61,674 nucleotides of DNA from an uncultured Colwellia sp. (GTDB lineage: Bacteria; Pseudomonadota; Gammaproteobacteria; Enterobacterales; Alteromonadaceae), in NCBI GenBank assembly GCA_913020705.1, contig CAJWBY010000006.1, positions 1 to 61,674 on the forward strand, written 5' to 3'. The notes under the pieces are model-generated. The model worked only from the letters and a program-made list of their open reading frames with translations. It ran no database searches and had not been told where the DNA came from. Made by a program: the position numbers and the translations under genes. Numbering within the stretch: position 1 is the stretch's first letter; every line of letters begins with the position of its first letter. This document shows, one piece after another, positions 24,024 to 34,738 of the stretch.

Positions 24024-26801
24024 CTATCGTTTTTTTATGAAAACACTGGTTGTTAAAGCAGGAACAGAAAAATTGTTTTCATTACTCGTACTTTGCTTAA
24101 CAATAGTGTCAATGCCGTTTTTTTGAGTCGGGTGCAATTGATATTTCGCAGCATTGTTGAAGTTGATCATTTTAGCTTCTGTACTGGTATTAAAAATAAC
24201 GACCATACTTGATATATCCGTATCTAATTGTTCAGATGGTTCTGAATCATCAATGCTCATAACAATTAAACCAATTTGTTGCTCTTTGCCCGTATTATGG
24301 AATTTCACTCGATTAATAATTTCTTCACTGCTAGTAAGTCTAAATAGCGGTGAACTCATTCGTAAGCTAATAAATTCTTTAAAGACTTCAGTACTAAATC
24401 CAATATCACTTGAACCAACAATATCTCGGCCTTCGTTCTTTGATAATAGTTTCTTGATTAATGGCCAGTTTGCTTGATCTTTATCGGCTGGCGGTAAACC
24501 GACATTGTAGTTATTGGATTGTTTAGTAAAATCGACTTTATTAAACCAGTCACCGTAATCATAACTGTCACGTAAAAATGATTTCGATCTTAAAAATTCT
24601 GAACCCATGTGTAAAAATGGTATGCCTTGGGCAAAAATTGGAAAGGCAAGAGATTGTAGATGAATACGTACACGATCTTTGGTTGATGTATCGTAAGGTA
24701 AGCGATATTGGTTGTTGTCCCACAACGTTTGATTATCATGTTTCGATACATAATTAATGGTATCAGCAGGATCTAATGCATAACCTGTTGGTTGGTCGCC
24801 ATATGGAATATCTTTACCTGTTACGTTATCATTTTGAGCATTTTTCAAGGGAAAGTGGGCTAAGTTACCGGCTAGACCAATACGTAGTTGATCTGCTGAA
24901 AGCAGGTAATTATTTCTTGATTTTTCATTGTTAACTAACTCATTCGGTAAAGTGCCTAAACCACTACCAATACCTTGGCTTTTTCGTATGTCGTCACCGC
25001 TGGCGCTAAAAGCACCACCGCGAACAGCATCGCGCAACCTGTCAGTAAAAGTACCTATTTGTGTGCCGCTAAGCTCTAATTGACTCGCTTGTGTAAAGCG
25101 TTGATTATTAGCAACTTCGCCAAAATTCCAGCCTTCGCCATAAAAGTAAGTGTCGCTATCAACTATTTGAACGGCTTTTCTGGCTTTTAACATGGATGAC
25201 TTTGGCTGATGTGCCATAAGATCAAAGCGGAAGCCATCAATCTTGTAGTCTCTTGCCCAGACAATTAATGAATCAGTCATTAATTTTTCCATCATGACGT
25301 TTTCTGTCGCGGTGTTATCACAACAGGTTGATTGCGCAATTTCTCCGGAGAAAGGGTCAAGACGGTGGTAATAGTTAGGCACAATTTTATCAAGTACAGC
25401 GGTTGGCTCTAAACCTGCCTGGTGAGTGTGGTTATAGACTACGTCCATTATTACGCGGAAGCCTAAGTTATGAATACTTTGTACCATCTGGCGAAATTCA
25501 ATAATACGTGATGAACCATCAGGGCTTTGTGCGTAACTCCCCTCGGGCACTGTATAATGGAAAGGGTCATACCCCCAATTGTAATTATCAATTTCTCTAA
25601 TCGAGCTAACTACTGCCTGACGCTGTTCTGTTTCAGCGGGCAAGTTTTCTAAATAGTCTCGTATCGTTGTTTCACGATTACTCTGACCGCAAAGTTGATG
25701 CTCAGGCACTAGCTTGCAAAGCTTACTGATAGGATCATTAAGATCAATAACTTGATCGTCGTTTTCGTTCGCTGTACCAATGTCAAAAGTTGGTAGTAAA
25801 TGAATGTTGTTAATACCTGCTTTTTGCAAGTCTTTTAAGTGTTTTATGCCAGCGCTATTTTTTTCGCTGAAAGCGGCATATTTACCGCGAACCTTAGGAG
25901 ATGACAGTTGCGGATCGTGAGCACTAAAATCACGGATGTGCGTTTCGTAGAAAATATTGTCTTCAGGATTTTCGACCAAAACATCTTGTTGTGAATTCCA
26001 TCCATTAGGTTTGTTTTTTGAATCATCTAAGTCGATAACATGAGAATACTCACTATTCGTTGAAAGGCTTAAAGAATATGGGTCTGTTGTTATAAGAGTT
26101 TCAATCTGTTTACTCGCAGGATGGTAAATATTTATTTGATATTGGTAATATTTATTAGCAAACGATTTATCTGTTTTTACAAACCAAACACCTGTTTCTG
26201 TATCTTCAACCATTAATAACTTATGCGGTACCATAGGCGTTTTATCTTGTTCAAATAACAATACAGATACAGTTTTTGCCGTTGGTGCCCATAACTTAAA
26301 TTGAACATTTTTTTCGGTAATAACTGCGCCTAAATCTGTTACTTCGTTAGCGTCTGCTTCACCCAAGGTATAAAGTGTATCTATTACTGCAGCAGTTTGT
26401 AGGTAAGTTCCTTTGGGTGGTAAAAGCTCTGTATCATGTGAAATGACAATGAGGGGACTCTTCAGCAGTTTTTTAATCTCTTGTTGATCAATATCGACAG
26501 AGTAAGCATTAAAGCTTGATAAATGTGGGTAGCTTTTATTAAGCCAAGGAGGGTTACTTTTAGGTGTTAACTGATATGCCTTTGTTTTTGCTTGTTGGGT
26601 TGTAGTCCCTTTTGAAGTGGTTAATAGCATTTCGTCAGTTGAATATTTTTGTGCAACCATGATGGTCTCTGGCGTTACCCAATGTGCGGAGAATTCACTT
26701 ATTTCAGCTGATTTTTGAGTCACGTCTTGTTGTGTTTTTAATGACTGTTGAGGCTGACAAGCTATCAGCAATAGGCTGATATAGGGAATTAGTATGCGCA
26801 C
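24024..26801 (-). CDS. Pullulanase-type alpha-1,6-glucosidase lipoprotein (GH13)
   Basis: The 925-residue protein starts with a lipoprotein signal (LLIAC, Cys15). It has a CBM48-like domain before the catalytic barrel, the pullulanase box YNWGYDP, and the four GH13 regions: DVVYNHTHQAG; GFRFDLMAHQ with nucleophile D527; FYGEGWNFG with acid/base E556; and SKHDNQTLWD. The C-terminal beta domain ends in VPALTTSVFIKKR. It should cleave alpha-1,6 branches of starch or pullulan at the cell surface. It lacks the N-terminal CBM41-like region and C-terminal repeats of its paralogue at 30355. Divergent from the TonB receptor gene, with two operators between. Confidence 0.93.
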   Translation of the reverse strand: MRILIPYISLLLIACQPQQSLKTQQDVTQKSAEISEFSAHWVTPETIMVAQKYSTDEMLLTTSKGTTTQQAKTKAYQLTPKSNPPWLNKSYPHLSSFNAYSVDIDQQEIKKLLKSPLIVISHDTELLPPKGTYLQTAAVIDTLYTLGEADANEVTDLGAVITEKNVQFKLWAPTAKTVSVLLFEQDKTPMVPHKLLMVEDTETGVWFVKTDKSFANKYYQYQINIYHPASKQIETLITTDPYSLSLSTNSEYSHVIDLDDSKNKPNGWNSQQDVLVENPEDNIFYETHIRDFSAHDPQLSSPKVRGKYAAFSEKNSAGIKHLKDLQKAGINNIHLLPTFDIGTANENDDQVIDLNDPISKLCKLVPEHQLCGQSNRETTIRDYLENLPAETEQRQAVVSSIREIDNYNWGYDPFHYTVPEGSYAQSPDGSSRIIEFRQMVQSIHNLGFRVIMDVVYNHTHQAGLEPTAVLDKIVPNYYHRLDPFSGEIAQSTCCDNTATENVMMEKLMTDSLIVWARDYKIDGFRFDLMAHQPKSSMLKARKAVQIVDSDTYFYGEGWNFGEVANNQRFTQASQLELSGTQIGTFTDRLRDAVRGGAFSASGDDIRKSQGIGSGLGTLPNELVNNEKSRNNYLLSADQLRIGLAGNLAHFPLKNAQNDNVTGKDIPYGDQPTGYALDPADTINYVSKHDNQTLWDNNQYRLPYDTSTKDRVRIHLQSLAFPIFAQGIPFLHMGSEFLRSKSFLRDSYDYGDWFNKVDFTKQSNNYNVGLPPADKDQANWPLIKKLLSKNEGRDIVGSSDIGFSTEVFKEFISLRMSSPLFRLTSSEEIINRVKFHNTGKEQQIGLIVMSIDDSEPSEQLDTDISSMVVIFNTSTEAKMINFNNAAKYQLHPTQKNGIDTIVKQSTSNENNFSVPALTTSVFIKKR

Positions 26802-26908
26802 AATTATTTCCTTTGATACGGTAATTTTATTTAGGTAATTTTCTGGTTACCTTTTGGTATGCCTTAATTTACGCCTTATGCAGCACAATAAAAAGTTGAG
26901 ACGCTATT

Positions 26909-26924
26909 TTGCATACGTATTCAA
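26909..26924. promoter_or_regulatory. Palindromic operator copy 2 (before leftward pullulanase)
   Basis: TTGCATACGTATTCAA, the exact reverse complement of copies 3 and 4. It lies 108 bases upstream of the pullulanase start on the minus strand. Probably bound by a LacI-family maltodextrin regulator encoded outside the window. Confidence 0.85.
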
Positions 26925-27081
26925 ATGTAATCACCTTGCTCTATTTTTATGGGTTTTATAGGAATTTAACAATATAAAAAATACATCTGATCTTCGATAT
27001 TAATAGCCTAGCAGCTTATTTATGGTAATTCATCGAGACTGAATCTTGTTTTTTTGTACAAAAGTTTGGTATCCAGCCTTA

Positions 27082-27097
27082 TTGAATACGTATGCAA
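27082..27097. promoter_or_regulatory. Palindromic operator copy 3 (before TonB-dependent receptor)
   Basis: TTGAATACGTATGCAA, identical to copy 4 and to the reverse complement of copy 2, lies 114 bases upstream of the receptor start. Confidence 0.85.
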
Positions 27098-27210
27098 GGC
27101 ATATCTAAAGAAAAGTTCGACCTTTATATTAAGAGCGTAAATTATAAACAATGAAAGTTAGTTAGAAAACTGACAATAAAATGTTTCAAGGATGAATCTG
27201 AGGGGAAATA

Positions 27211-30200
27211 ATGATGCGTACATTCAAACCGAGTAAGCTTTCAATAGCGCTACTCTCCTGTGGTTTTATGATGTCTTCTGGGGCGCTTTATGCTCAAGAA
27301 ACGGTGAAAACCATCGCAGAACCAGAAAAAGTTGGTGTAAAAGACATTGATGAAGAAAAAATTGAAGTTATTCAAGTTACTGGGTTTAGAGGTTCACTTA
27401 TAGGCTCGATTAATCAGAAACGTTTTGCAGATACCGTATCAGAGCAATTAACCTCTGATGACCTAGGATCTCTCCCAGATGTTTCAATGGCAGACGCTTT
27501 AACTCGTTTACCGGGCATTTCTGCGGTAAGAACAGGTGGACAAGCTGCAGAAATAAATATTCGTGGTATGTCAGGTGGCTTTGTATCCACAACGTTAAAT
27601 GGTCGCGAGCAAGTATCAACCAGCGGTCAACGTAGTGTTGAATTTGACCAATATCCTTCAGAACTTATTTCTCAAGCCTCTGTTTTCAAATCCCCTAAAG
27701 TTTCCCTTATCGAAGGTGGCGTTGCAGGTACGGTTGAATTAAAAACGGCGAGTCCACTTAAAAACGAAAAAGAACATTCTTTTAATGTGAATGCTCGTGG
27801 TATGTATAACGACTTAGCCGATGATGTTCCTGATGCTTCATCAACAGGTCATCGCTTTAGTGTTTCTTATCAAGGTAAATTTGCTGATGACACTTTAGGT
27901 GTCGCTCTTGGTTACGCTCGTCTATTTCAACCAAGTGCAACAACGCAATTTGTTGGCCTTAATTACAGTAAGTTAAGAGATGTAGACGGCTTAGAAAACG
28001 ATACTAATGGCCCTACAAAAGAAGACGGTGCTCATCTTGCGAAAGAATATGTAAGTGAAGGTTTTGAGCTACAGCACAAAGGTGGTGAAGAAACTCGTGA
28101 CGGTTATGTTGCTACTATTGAATGGCAGCCCGTAGATAATTTCACACTGAAAGTTGATGGTTTTTATTCTAAGTTTGACTCAGAAGAATTTGCCCGAGGT
28201 TACCGTGTAAAATTAGATGGAGGTCAATCATCTATAGGTAATGCAACCGTTTATGATAACTCTGTAATTGGCGGTACGTTTAATAGAACCTCTAATAGTT
28301 CAACGCGTGTTGAGGTTGTTAATGATGACAATAGCGATTCTGATGAAGTAAAAAGCTTCGGTATCAATGCTGATTGGCAAATTAACGACAATTTAGAAAT
28401 AGCGTTAGATTTATCTTATTCGTCAGCAACAAGTGATTTTAGAAATGGATTACTTTGGTCACTCGTGTCAGATGACGCTAATGCCGCAGTACCTACATTT
28501 GATAATAATGTTTCGATAAACTATTTATTAAATGGTTTAGATTTACCCGATGTTAGCTTAAATCAAGCGGATGCATTAACAGATATAAACCGTGTTATGG
28601 TCACAAAATACGGCATTTACCCTTATGTAAATTCTGATGAAGTTACCGCTGCTCGTCTTGATTTTGAATACTCCCTTGACACAGATTTCATTTCATCTGT
28701 TGAATTTGGCGCTCGTTACTCAGAAAGAGAATACAGCAACGACCGTTCAGTATTTGAATTTGGTAGCGACAGTGGTTTTAATTCAACAGAAGCACCTTTA
28801 CAGCTAACGCAAGACATGGTTTCAGTGGTTGACTGGCAGGGCGATTTTTCTTATTTTCCGAGTTATTTAGCACTTGATCAAGATGCCGTATTGAATGCAT
28901 GGTTTCCTGAAGGTGTACCTCAACCTGTGCAAACGTGGGGTAGTGCTGCAAATGGTGTTATTAACGGTGACCCGTTAGGAAAAAGCTCAGATTGGACAAT
29001 GAAAGAAAGTGGCCAAGTATTTGAAGATGTTTTCGCGGCTTATATCATGGCAAACATTGATACCGAAATTGGCGGCATGCCAGTAACGGGTAACTTTGGT
29101 GTTCGAGTTGTTAGAACGAAACAAGCATCTACTTCATTACAAGATGTGGGTTTACTTACTGAAAAAGATGCCTATGGGGAAGATGTTCTTGATGCCGATG
29201 GTAATCCTATTGTGTATCCTAATGCTGAATTAGGCGCACAATTTATTATGGATGACGCTGGGCTTATCAACCAAAAATATGCACCAAGTATTATCAGTAA
29301 TACCTACACAGATTATCTCCCTCAAATGAATTTAAATCTGCATTTAACTGATGCTGATCAAATCCGCTTTGCTGCGGCAAAAGTAATGAGCCGACCTAAT
29401 ATTGACCGACTAGCTTCAAATAGTAGTGTGAATATTAATACCGTTACAACAGAAAGCGGCACCTATGCTGAAATAAGTGGTAACGCTAAAAATAGCCCTC
29501 ATTTAAAGCCTTTTTACGCAAACCAATATGATATTTCATATGAAAAATACTTCACAGAATCCGATGGTAACTTTGTTTTTGCACTTTTTTACAAAGACAT
29601 AAAATCGGCAGGTATTGTTACACAAACCATTAGCGAATATGACTTTGCTGGTAACGGTTTGATCATACCTGACGAATATATTGATCCATTAAGCGGTGTG
29701 CCATTAGAAATTCGAAATGGGAATTTTGAAACAGCATTTAATGATGATAAAGGAGGGTATATAAAAGGACTTGAAATGACTTATACCCAAATTTTTTCAT
29801 TCTTACCTGGTTTTTGGTCAGGCTTAGGACTTAGTACAAGTTACTCGCATACTAAAAGTGAAATTCAACAAATTTCAACGTTAGGACAGCAAGATTTACC
29901 TATTTCTTTACCGGGTCTATCTGAAAATGTTTTCCAAAGCACGTTATTTTGGTCTCATGAAGGTTTCGAAACGCGTTTGAGTGCACGTTATAGAGATGAG
30001 TTTGTTTCAGAACAGGTCGCGGTAGAAGCACAAACCGTTAATTACGATGATGAGTTGGTTATTGATTATCAGGCTTCTTATCAAGTTACTGAGAACTTAG
30101 GTGTTGTTTTTCAGGTGAATAATCTCACTGATGAACCCACTCAAAGTTACTTTGGTGTGCAAAGCCAAACAGGCACAATTCAGTACTTTGGTCGTCAGGT

Positions 30201-30228
30201 CTTTTTAGGTATGACTTACGGGTTATAG
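27211..30228 (+). CDS. TonB-dependent receptor, probable maltodextrin/starch oligosaccharide importer
   Basis: The 1005-residue protein has a signal peptide (cut after YAQE), a TonB-box-like stretch (EVIQVTGFR, about residues 52-60), a plug domain with LPDVSMADALTRLPGI and EINIRGM, and a long beta-barrel ending in GMTYGL with the terminal aromatic-leucine pattern. This is the large subclass used by Alteromonadales for carbohydrate uptake. It lies between two pullulanase genes and behind a starch-regulon operator, so alpha-glucan oligosaccharides are the likely cargo. Start ATG 27211 (or 27214) follows GAGGGGA. Confidence 0.9.
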   Translation: MMRTFKPSKLSIALLSCGFMMSSGALYAQETVKTIAEPEKVGVKDIDEEKIEVIQVTGFRGSLIGSINQKRFADTVSEQLTSDDLGSLPDVSMADALTRLPGISAVRTGGQAAEINIRGMSGGFVSTTLNGREQVSTSGQRSVEFDQYPSELISQASVFKSPKVSLIEGGVAGTVELKTASPLKNEKEHSFNVNARGMYNDLADDVPDASSTGHRFSVSYQGKFADDTLGVALGYARLFQPSATTQFVGLNYSKLRDVDGLENDTNGPTKEDGAHLAKEYVSEGFELQHKGGEETRDGYVATIEWQPVDNFTLKVDGFYSKFDSEEFARGYRVKLDGGQSSIGNATVYDNSVIGGTFNRTSNSSTRVEVVNDDNSDSDEVKSFGINADWQINDNLEIALDLSYSSATSDFRNGLLWSLVSDDANAAVPTFDNNVSINYLLNGLDLPDVSLNQADALTDINRVMVTKYGIYPYVNSDEVTAARLDFEYSLDTDFISSVEFGARYSEREYSNDRSVFEFGSDSGFNSTEAPLQLTQDMVSVVDWQGDFSYFPSYLALDQDAVLNAWFPEGVPQPVQTWGSAANGVINGDPLGKSSDWTMKESGQVFEDVFAAYIMANIDTEIGGMPVTGNFGVRVVRTKQASTSLQDVGLLTEKDAYGEDVLDADGNPIVYPNAELGAQFIMDDAGLINQKYAPSIISNTYTDYLPQMNLNLHLTDADQIRFAAAKVMSRPNIDRLASNSSVNINTVTTESGTYAEISGNAKNSPHLKPFYANQYDISYEKYFTESDGNFVFALFYKDIKSAGIVTQTISEYDFAGNGLIIPDEYIDPLSGVPLEIRNGNFETAFNDDKGGYIKGLEMTYTQIFSFLPGFWSGLGLSTSYSHTKSEIQQISTLGQQDLPISLPGLSENVFQSTLFWSHEGFETRLSARYRDEFVSEQVAVEAQTVNYDDELVIDYQASYQVTENLGVVFQVNNLTDEPTQSYFGVQSQTGTIQYFGRQVFLGMTYGL

Positions 30229-30235
30229 AACCCGT
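30219..30235 (+). terminator. Short hairpin at the receptor stop codon
   Basis: ACGGGTT and AACCCGT pair across a loop that includes the TAG stop. It is short and lacks a T-run, so it may only dampen read-through into the downstream pullulanase gene 127 bases away. Confidence 0.4.
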
Positions 30236-30354
30236 TAATTTAAGTTGTTAGTCATGAGTTATTAAACTGAATGAAATTATATTTTTAAATAAACTAATAA
30301 TTTTCGTATTCATTTAGGTAATAACTCGCCAATTATTTCTTTGGAGTAAATGTT

Positions 30355-33300
30355 ATGTTTAGTCAAAAATCGGTGTTAAGAATTATAGTCTTAGCATTTT
30401 TATCAATCGTACTTTCCGCTTGCGGTGGTTCAGGTTCTGCCGAGCCAGGTAAAGTACTACTTAGTTGTGATGTACCCATGGTTTCCGATGCTGCCGGTAC
30501 AAGTTGTGTAGCACCAGAACCTATTGTTTGTCCTGCACCAACAGTGCCAGATGCATTAAATGAAAGTTGTGTGGTGGGTATTGATCCAAATGCACCAGAC
30601 CCAGTGATTTTCCCTGGTGATAATCAAGCGTTGTTGTTTTATAACCGTGCAGACGGTGAATACAATGACTACAAACTGCATAATTGGAATAGTGCAGAGT
30701 GTGACGCTTATGCCGAAGACTCTTTAGCTGCTGGCTGGAGTGATGGTTTATCACATACCGGAGTTGATCCTGTATACGGCGCGTATTGGTTATTAAACCT
30801 TAAAGAAGATCACAATGAATGTGGTCATATGATTATTCATAAAGGTACAGATGACGCCGGAAAAGAATTTGGTGGCGGTGACTTTAAAATGCCACTGTCT
30901 CAAGATGACGAAAAATACCAACGCATGAATTTCACCTTTTCAGGTGTAGCCTCTATTTTTGAATACCCTGTTGTATCATTGGGTAAGCAAGCATTAGCAA
31001 TAAGCGATTTTGCAGCGCATTGGATTGATAGCAACACTTTTACATGGAATGCTAATTTTGAACTAGTAACATCGGTTAAATTACATCATTCAGCAGCTGC
31101 TGGTATTGGTGGAGATGAAGCGAACCAAGACCTTATTACTGGAACGGTTGTTGAGTTAATGGAAGTTAGCTTAACCGACGAGCAAAAAGCAGCAGCACCT
31201 TTAGTAGCTGATTGGGCTGCATTCTCAGGCGATTGGTCTGTTGAAGAAGCCAAAGCTATCGCTAAAAATCAATTGGTTTTAGTTGGCTATGACGCTACAG
31301 GTATTGCTGTTGCGGCAACTTATGTTCAAGCGGACTTAATACTTGATGACCTTTATACCAAAGGTGAAATGGATGCCGATGAAGCAACACTAGGTGTTGT
31401 TTATGAAAACGATAGCATTAAAGTTTCTGTGTGGTCTCCAACCGCTCAAGATCTTAAACTTAATATTTATGATGCAAACAAAGACATGGTTTCAAGCCAT
31501 GATATGACTGAAGATTCCATGACAGGTATATGGAGCTATACGGGTGATGCAAGTCTTGACCGTCAATATTATCGTTTAGCATTAACGCTTTATCATCCAC
31601 AAAATAAAGCGATTGAAGAAATCGAAAGCACTGACCCTTATTCGGTAAGTTTATCAACGAATGGTGAATACTCTCAGTTTGTTAATTTATCTGACGAAGA
31701 CTTACAGCCTGAAGGTTGGGAAGGTCATTCAGTATCAACCATGGAAAACTATGAAGACGCGGTCATTTACGAAGGTCATATTCGTGACTTCAGTGCACAA
31801 GATGAAAGCACTTCTGTTGAGAATAGAGGTAAGTTTTTAGCCTTCACCGAAATTGACTCTGCGCCTATGTTGCATCTACAAAAGCTAGTTGCTAATGGTT
31901 TGAACACTTTTCATATGTTACCTGCTAACGATATCGCTACCATTGACGAAGATGCATCTAAAATTATTGATTTAGATAGTACGGTATTAGAGCTATGTAA
32001 CATAGATTCGAAAGCACCGCCTTGTTATAAAGGTGTTGACGATCAAACCTTGCGTGCAGTTTTTGAAAGTTATTCCCCTTTTTCAAACGATGCCGCATTA
32101 CTGACAGAAGCTATGCGAAATACTGACAGCTTCAACTGGGGTTACGATCCTAAGCATTTCAATGTACCAGACGGTATTTATGCTTCAAATCCTGAAGGCG
32201 TAACACGCATCAAAGAAATGCGAGCGATGATCAAATCATTGCACGACATTGGTTTACGCGTAGTTTTAGATGTTGTTTATAATCATACAAACTCTGCTGG
32301 CTTATGGGATAACTCAGTACTTGATAAATTTGTACCGGGTTATTACCACAGCCGTGACGTTACTACAGGCGCCGTTCTAAATAGCACTTGTTGTAGTGAT
32401 ACCGCTATTGAACATCGTATGATGGAAAAATTGATGGTCGACTCGTTAAAGCAGTGGACAGAGCAATACCAGTTTGACGGATTCCGTTTTGACATTATGA
32501 GCCAAGCTTCTAAAACGCAAATGCTAGAAGCTCGTGATGCTGTTAAAGCAATTGACCCTGATAATCATTTTTATGGTGAAGGCTGGTACAAAGATTCACG
32601 TGGATTCGAACGCGCTGACCAAGAAAATATGGCAGGCACAGAAATCGCGACTTATAACGATCGACTTCGTGACGGCATTCGCAATGCGACTTTATTTAAC
32701 AACGAAAGTGATTCAGATTATCCATTTGAGCAACAAGATATTGTTAAATTAGGTATGGCAGGCACGTTAACTGACTATGTATTGAAAAACTTTAACGGAA
32801 CAGATGCAGCCGGTAGTGCTTTTGGTATGTATGCGAAAGACCCAGCAGATGTGATTAACTATATTTCTAAGCATGACAATGAAACGTTATGGGATAACTT
32901 ACAGTTTAAGTTAAGCCCTGAAATGGATAATAGCGAACGTGTTCGAGCACAAAACATTTCTCAATCAATTGTGTTGTTGTCACAAGGTATTCCGTTTTTA
33001 CAAATGGGTGGTGACTTCCTTCGCTCTAAGTCACTTGATAGAAATACTTATGATGCTGGCGACTGGTATAACCTTGTTGATTTCACTTTTGAAATTAATA
33101 ACTGGAACAAAGGTTTACCTTTAGACAAAGGTGGCCGAAGTGACAATGAATTAATTACACTAGCGTCTAGCTCATCAAGTACAGTTTCAATGACAGATAT
33201 GATGTTTGCTTCAAACGTATTTAATGAGTTCTTAAAAATACGTACAACGAGCCCTTTGTTTAGACTAACTACTGCTGAAGACATTATTAACCGTGTAGGT

Positions 33301-34641
33301 TTTCATAATATTGGTAAAAATCAAACTCAAGGTTTGATTGTTATGAGTATTGATGATGGCACCGACTTAGCTGACGTTGATGCTAATTATGATGCAATGG
33401 TTGTAATAGTAAATGGTAGTGAAAATGAACAAACACATACAATTGCTTCTGCAAGTGAGTTTAGTCTACACCCGTTATTAATTGACTCTGTTGATGGTAC
33501 TGTTGCTAGTGCTAGCTTTGAACAAGGTACTGACGAAGGTAGCTTTACGGTTCCTGCATTAACAACCGCTGTCTTTGTGAAACTACAAGGCGAAACACAA
33601 GGCTCAGGTTTATCAGCTTATGCAACGGCAGGCGCTCCTGATGTTGTTCCTTACGGAGATACGGTTCCATTTATTCGTGGTGACATGAATGGCTGGGGTG
33701 AAGTTGACAGTTTAAGCTACCAAACTGACGGTATATACCAAACAAAGATTACGCTTGCTGCGGGAACTTACGGTTTTAAAATTGCTTCAGGAGATTGGTC
33801 CACAATTAACCTAGGTGCACCAGGATCTGGTGGTGAAGTATTAGAAGATGAAAGCTTTAGTTTGTTACCAGGTAGTAATGACAATTTAAGTATTACTATT
33901 GCTGTTGATGGTACTTACTTCTTTACTCTTGATGCTTCTGATACAAGCGCACCAACTTTATTGGTAGAAAACGAAGAGCCTTTTGTTGGAACTGCTGTGT
34001 TTATTCGTGGAGACATGAATGGTTGGAGTGAAGATAATCCATTAGTCTATGTGGGTAACGGTAAGTATCAAGCCACTATTAGCATGACTGCTTCAACACC
34101 AAACTTTAAAATAGCTTCTGCTGATTGGTCTACAATTAATATGGGCGCACCAGCTGATGATATGGAAATATTTGAAGGTGAAATGCAATTACTGTTATCA
34201 GGTAGTAATGATAACTTCAATATGGTCTTTGCTGAAGACGGAGATTACACGTTTGTGTTTGATGCATCCAACTTAGCTGAGCCTACATTAAGTATTTATG
34301 CAGCTGAAATGTTTGGTGAAACATCAGTCTATATTCGTGGTGACATGAATGGTTGGGGTGAAGTTGATCTACTTAATTACGATGGCGCGAGTAGTTATTC
34401 AGTGGAAATAAATTTAGCCGCAGGTGATTACGGTTTTAAAGTTGCTTCGGGTGACTGGTCAACTGTCAATTTAGGAGCTCCGACAGATACGAATATGGTT
34501 ACGCTAGATTCACCATTGGTATTAGTGCAAGACTCGCAAGATAATTTAAGCTTAACAATTACTGAAGCAGGGGATTATATTATTACAGTTGCAGGACCTA
34601 ACCCTAATACACCTACAATTACTGTGAGTAAAAAACCGTAA
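30355..34641 (+). CDS. Large pullulanase-type lipoprotein with three C-terminal repeat domains
   Basis: The 1428-residue protein has a lipobox (LSAC, Cys23) and a cysteine/proline linker with two C-x2-P-x8-C units. N-terminal regions (90-220) resemble CBM41/PUD starch-binding modules, followed by a CBM48-like domain. The GH13 barrel has FNWGYDPKHF, DVVYNHTNSAG, GFRFDIMSQ with D713, FYGEGW with E742 and SKHDNETLWD. After the usual C-terminal beta domain come three copies of about 109 residues, each opening with IRGDMNGW, at about 1106, 1216 and 1325; these look like beta-sandwich glycan-binding modules. It likely debranches starch while anchored to the outer membrane. Probably cotranscribed with the receptor. 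Confidence 0.92.
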   Translation: MFSQKSVLRIIVLAFLSIVLSACGGSGSAEPGKVLLSCDVPMVSDAAGTSCVAPEPIVCPAPTVPDALNESCVVGIDPNAPDPVIFPGDNQALLFYNRADGEYNDYKLHNWNSAECDAYAEDSLAAGWSDGLSHTGVDPVYGAYWLLNLKEDHNECGHMIIHKGTDDAGKEFGGGDFKMPLSQDDEKYQRMNFTFSGVASIFEYPVVSLGKQALAISDFAAHWIDSNTFTWNANFELVTSVKLHHSAAAGIGGDEANQDLITGTVVELMEVSLTDEQKAAAPLVADWAAFSGDWSVEEAKAIAKNQLVLVGYDATGIAVAATYVQADLILDDLYTKGEMDADEATLGVVYENDSIKVSVWSPTAQDLKLNIYDANKDMVSSHDMTEDSMTGIWSYTGDASLDRQYYRLALTLYHPQNKAIEEIESTDPYSVSLSTNGEYSQFVNLSDEDLQPEGWEGHSVSTMENYEDAVIYEGHIRDFSAQDESTSVENRGKFLAFTEIDSAPMLHLQKLVANGLNTFHMLPANDIATIDEDASKIIDLDSTVLELCNIDSKAPPCYKGVDDQTLRAVFESYSPFSNDAALLTEAMRNTDSFNWGYDPKHFNVPDGIYASNPEGVTRIKEMRAMIKSLHDIGLRVVLDVVYNHTNSAGLWDNSVLDKFVPGYYHSRDVTTGAVLNSTCCSDTAIEHRMMEKLMVDSLKQWTEQYQFDGFRFDIMSQASKTQMLEARDAVKAIDPDNHFYGEGWYKDSRGFERADQENMAGTEIATYNDRLRDGIRNATLFNNESDSDYPFEQQDIVKLGMAGTLTDYVLKNFNGTDAAGSAFGMYAKDPADVINYISKHDNETLWDNLQFKLSPEMDNSERVRAQNISQSIVLLSQGIPFLQMGGDFLRSKSLDRNTYDAGDWYNLVDFTFEINNWNKGLPLDKGGRSDNELITLASSSSSTVSMTDMMFASNVFNEFLKIRTTSPLFRLTTAEDIINRVGFHNIGKNQTQGLIVMSIDDGTDLADVDANYDAMVVIVNGSENEQTHTIASASEFSLHPLLIDSVDGTVASASFEQGTDEGSFTVPALTTAVFVKLQGETQGSGLSAYATAGAPDVVPYGDTVPFIRGDMNGWGEVDSLSYQTDGIYQTKITLAAGTYGFKIASGDWSTINLGAPGSGGEVLEDESFSLLPGSNDNLSITIAVDGTYFFTLDASDTSAPTLLVENEEPFVGTAVFIRGDMNGWSEDNPLVYVGNGKYQATISMTASTPNFKIASADWSTINMGAPADDMEIFEGEMQLLLSGSNDNFNMVFAEDGDYTFVFDASNLAEPTLSIYAAEMFGETSVYIRGDMNGWGEVDLLNYDGASSYSVEINLAAGDYGFKVASGDWSTVNLGAPTDTNMVTLDSPLVLVQDSQDNLSLTITEAGDYIITVAGPNPNTPTITVSKKP
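33667..34635 (+). repeat. Three tandem approximately 327-bp repeats encoding C-terminal domains
   Basis: The phrase IRGDMNGW is encoded at 33673, 34003 and 34330, and each copy also has the NF/GFKIASGDWSTINLGAP-type block. Spacing is 330 then 327 bases. Copies 1 and 3 are closest in the first half (both have GWGEVD), copy 2 is more diverged. Confidence 0.85.
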
Positions 34642-34738
34642 ATATGATGTGGTTCTGAAATGTTCTATTAATAAAATATAGAACAACTTCTTATATTTAG
34701 TTTTTCGAGCGTTTAATCATTTGAGCGTTTGGTAATTT

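Larger units (their letters stand above)
26802..27210. other. Divergent control region of the starch locus
   Basis: This 409-base gap serves the pullulanase on the left and the receptor on the right. It has two copies of the same operator in opposite orientation, 173 bases apart, each about 110-115 bases from the start it faces. Symmetric spacing suggests looping or paired control. No ORF is seen. Confidence 0.75.
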
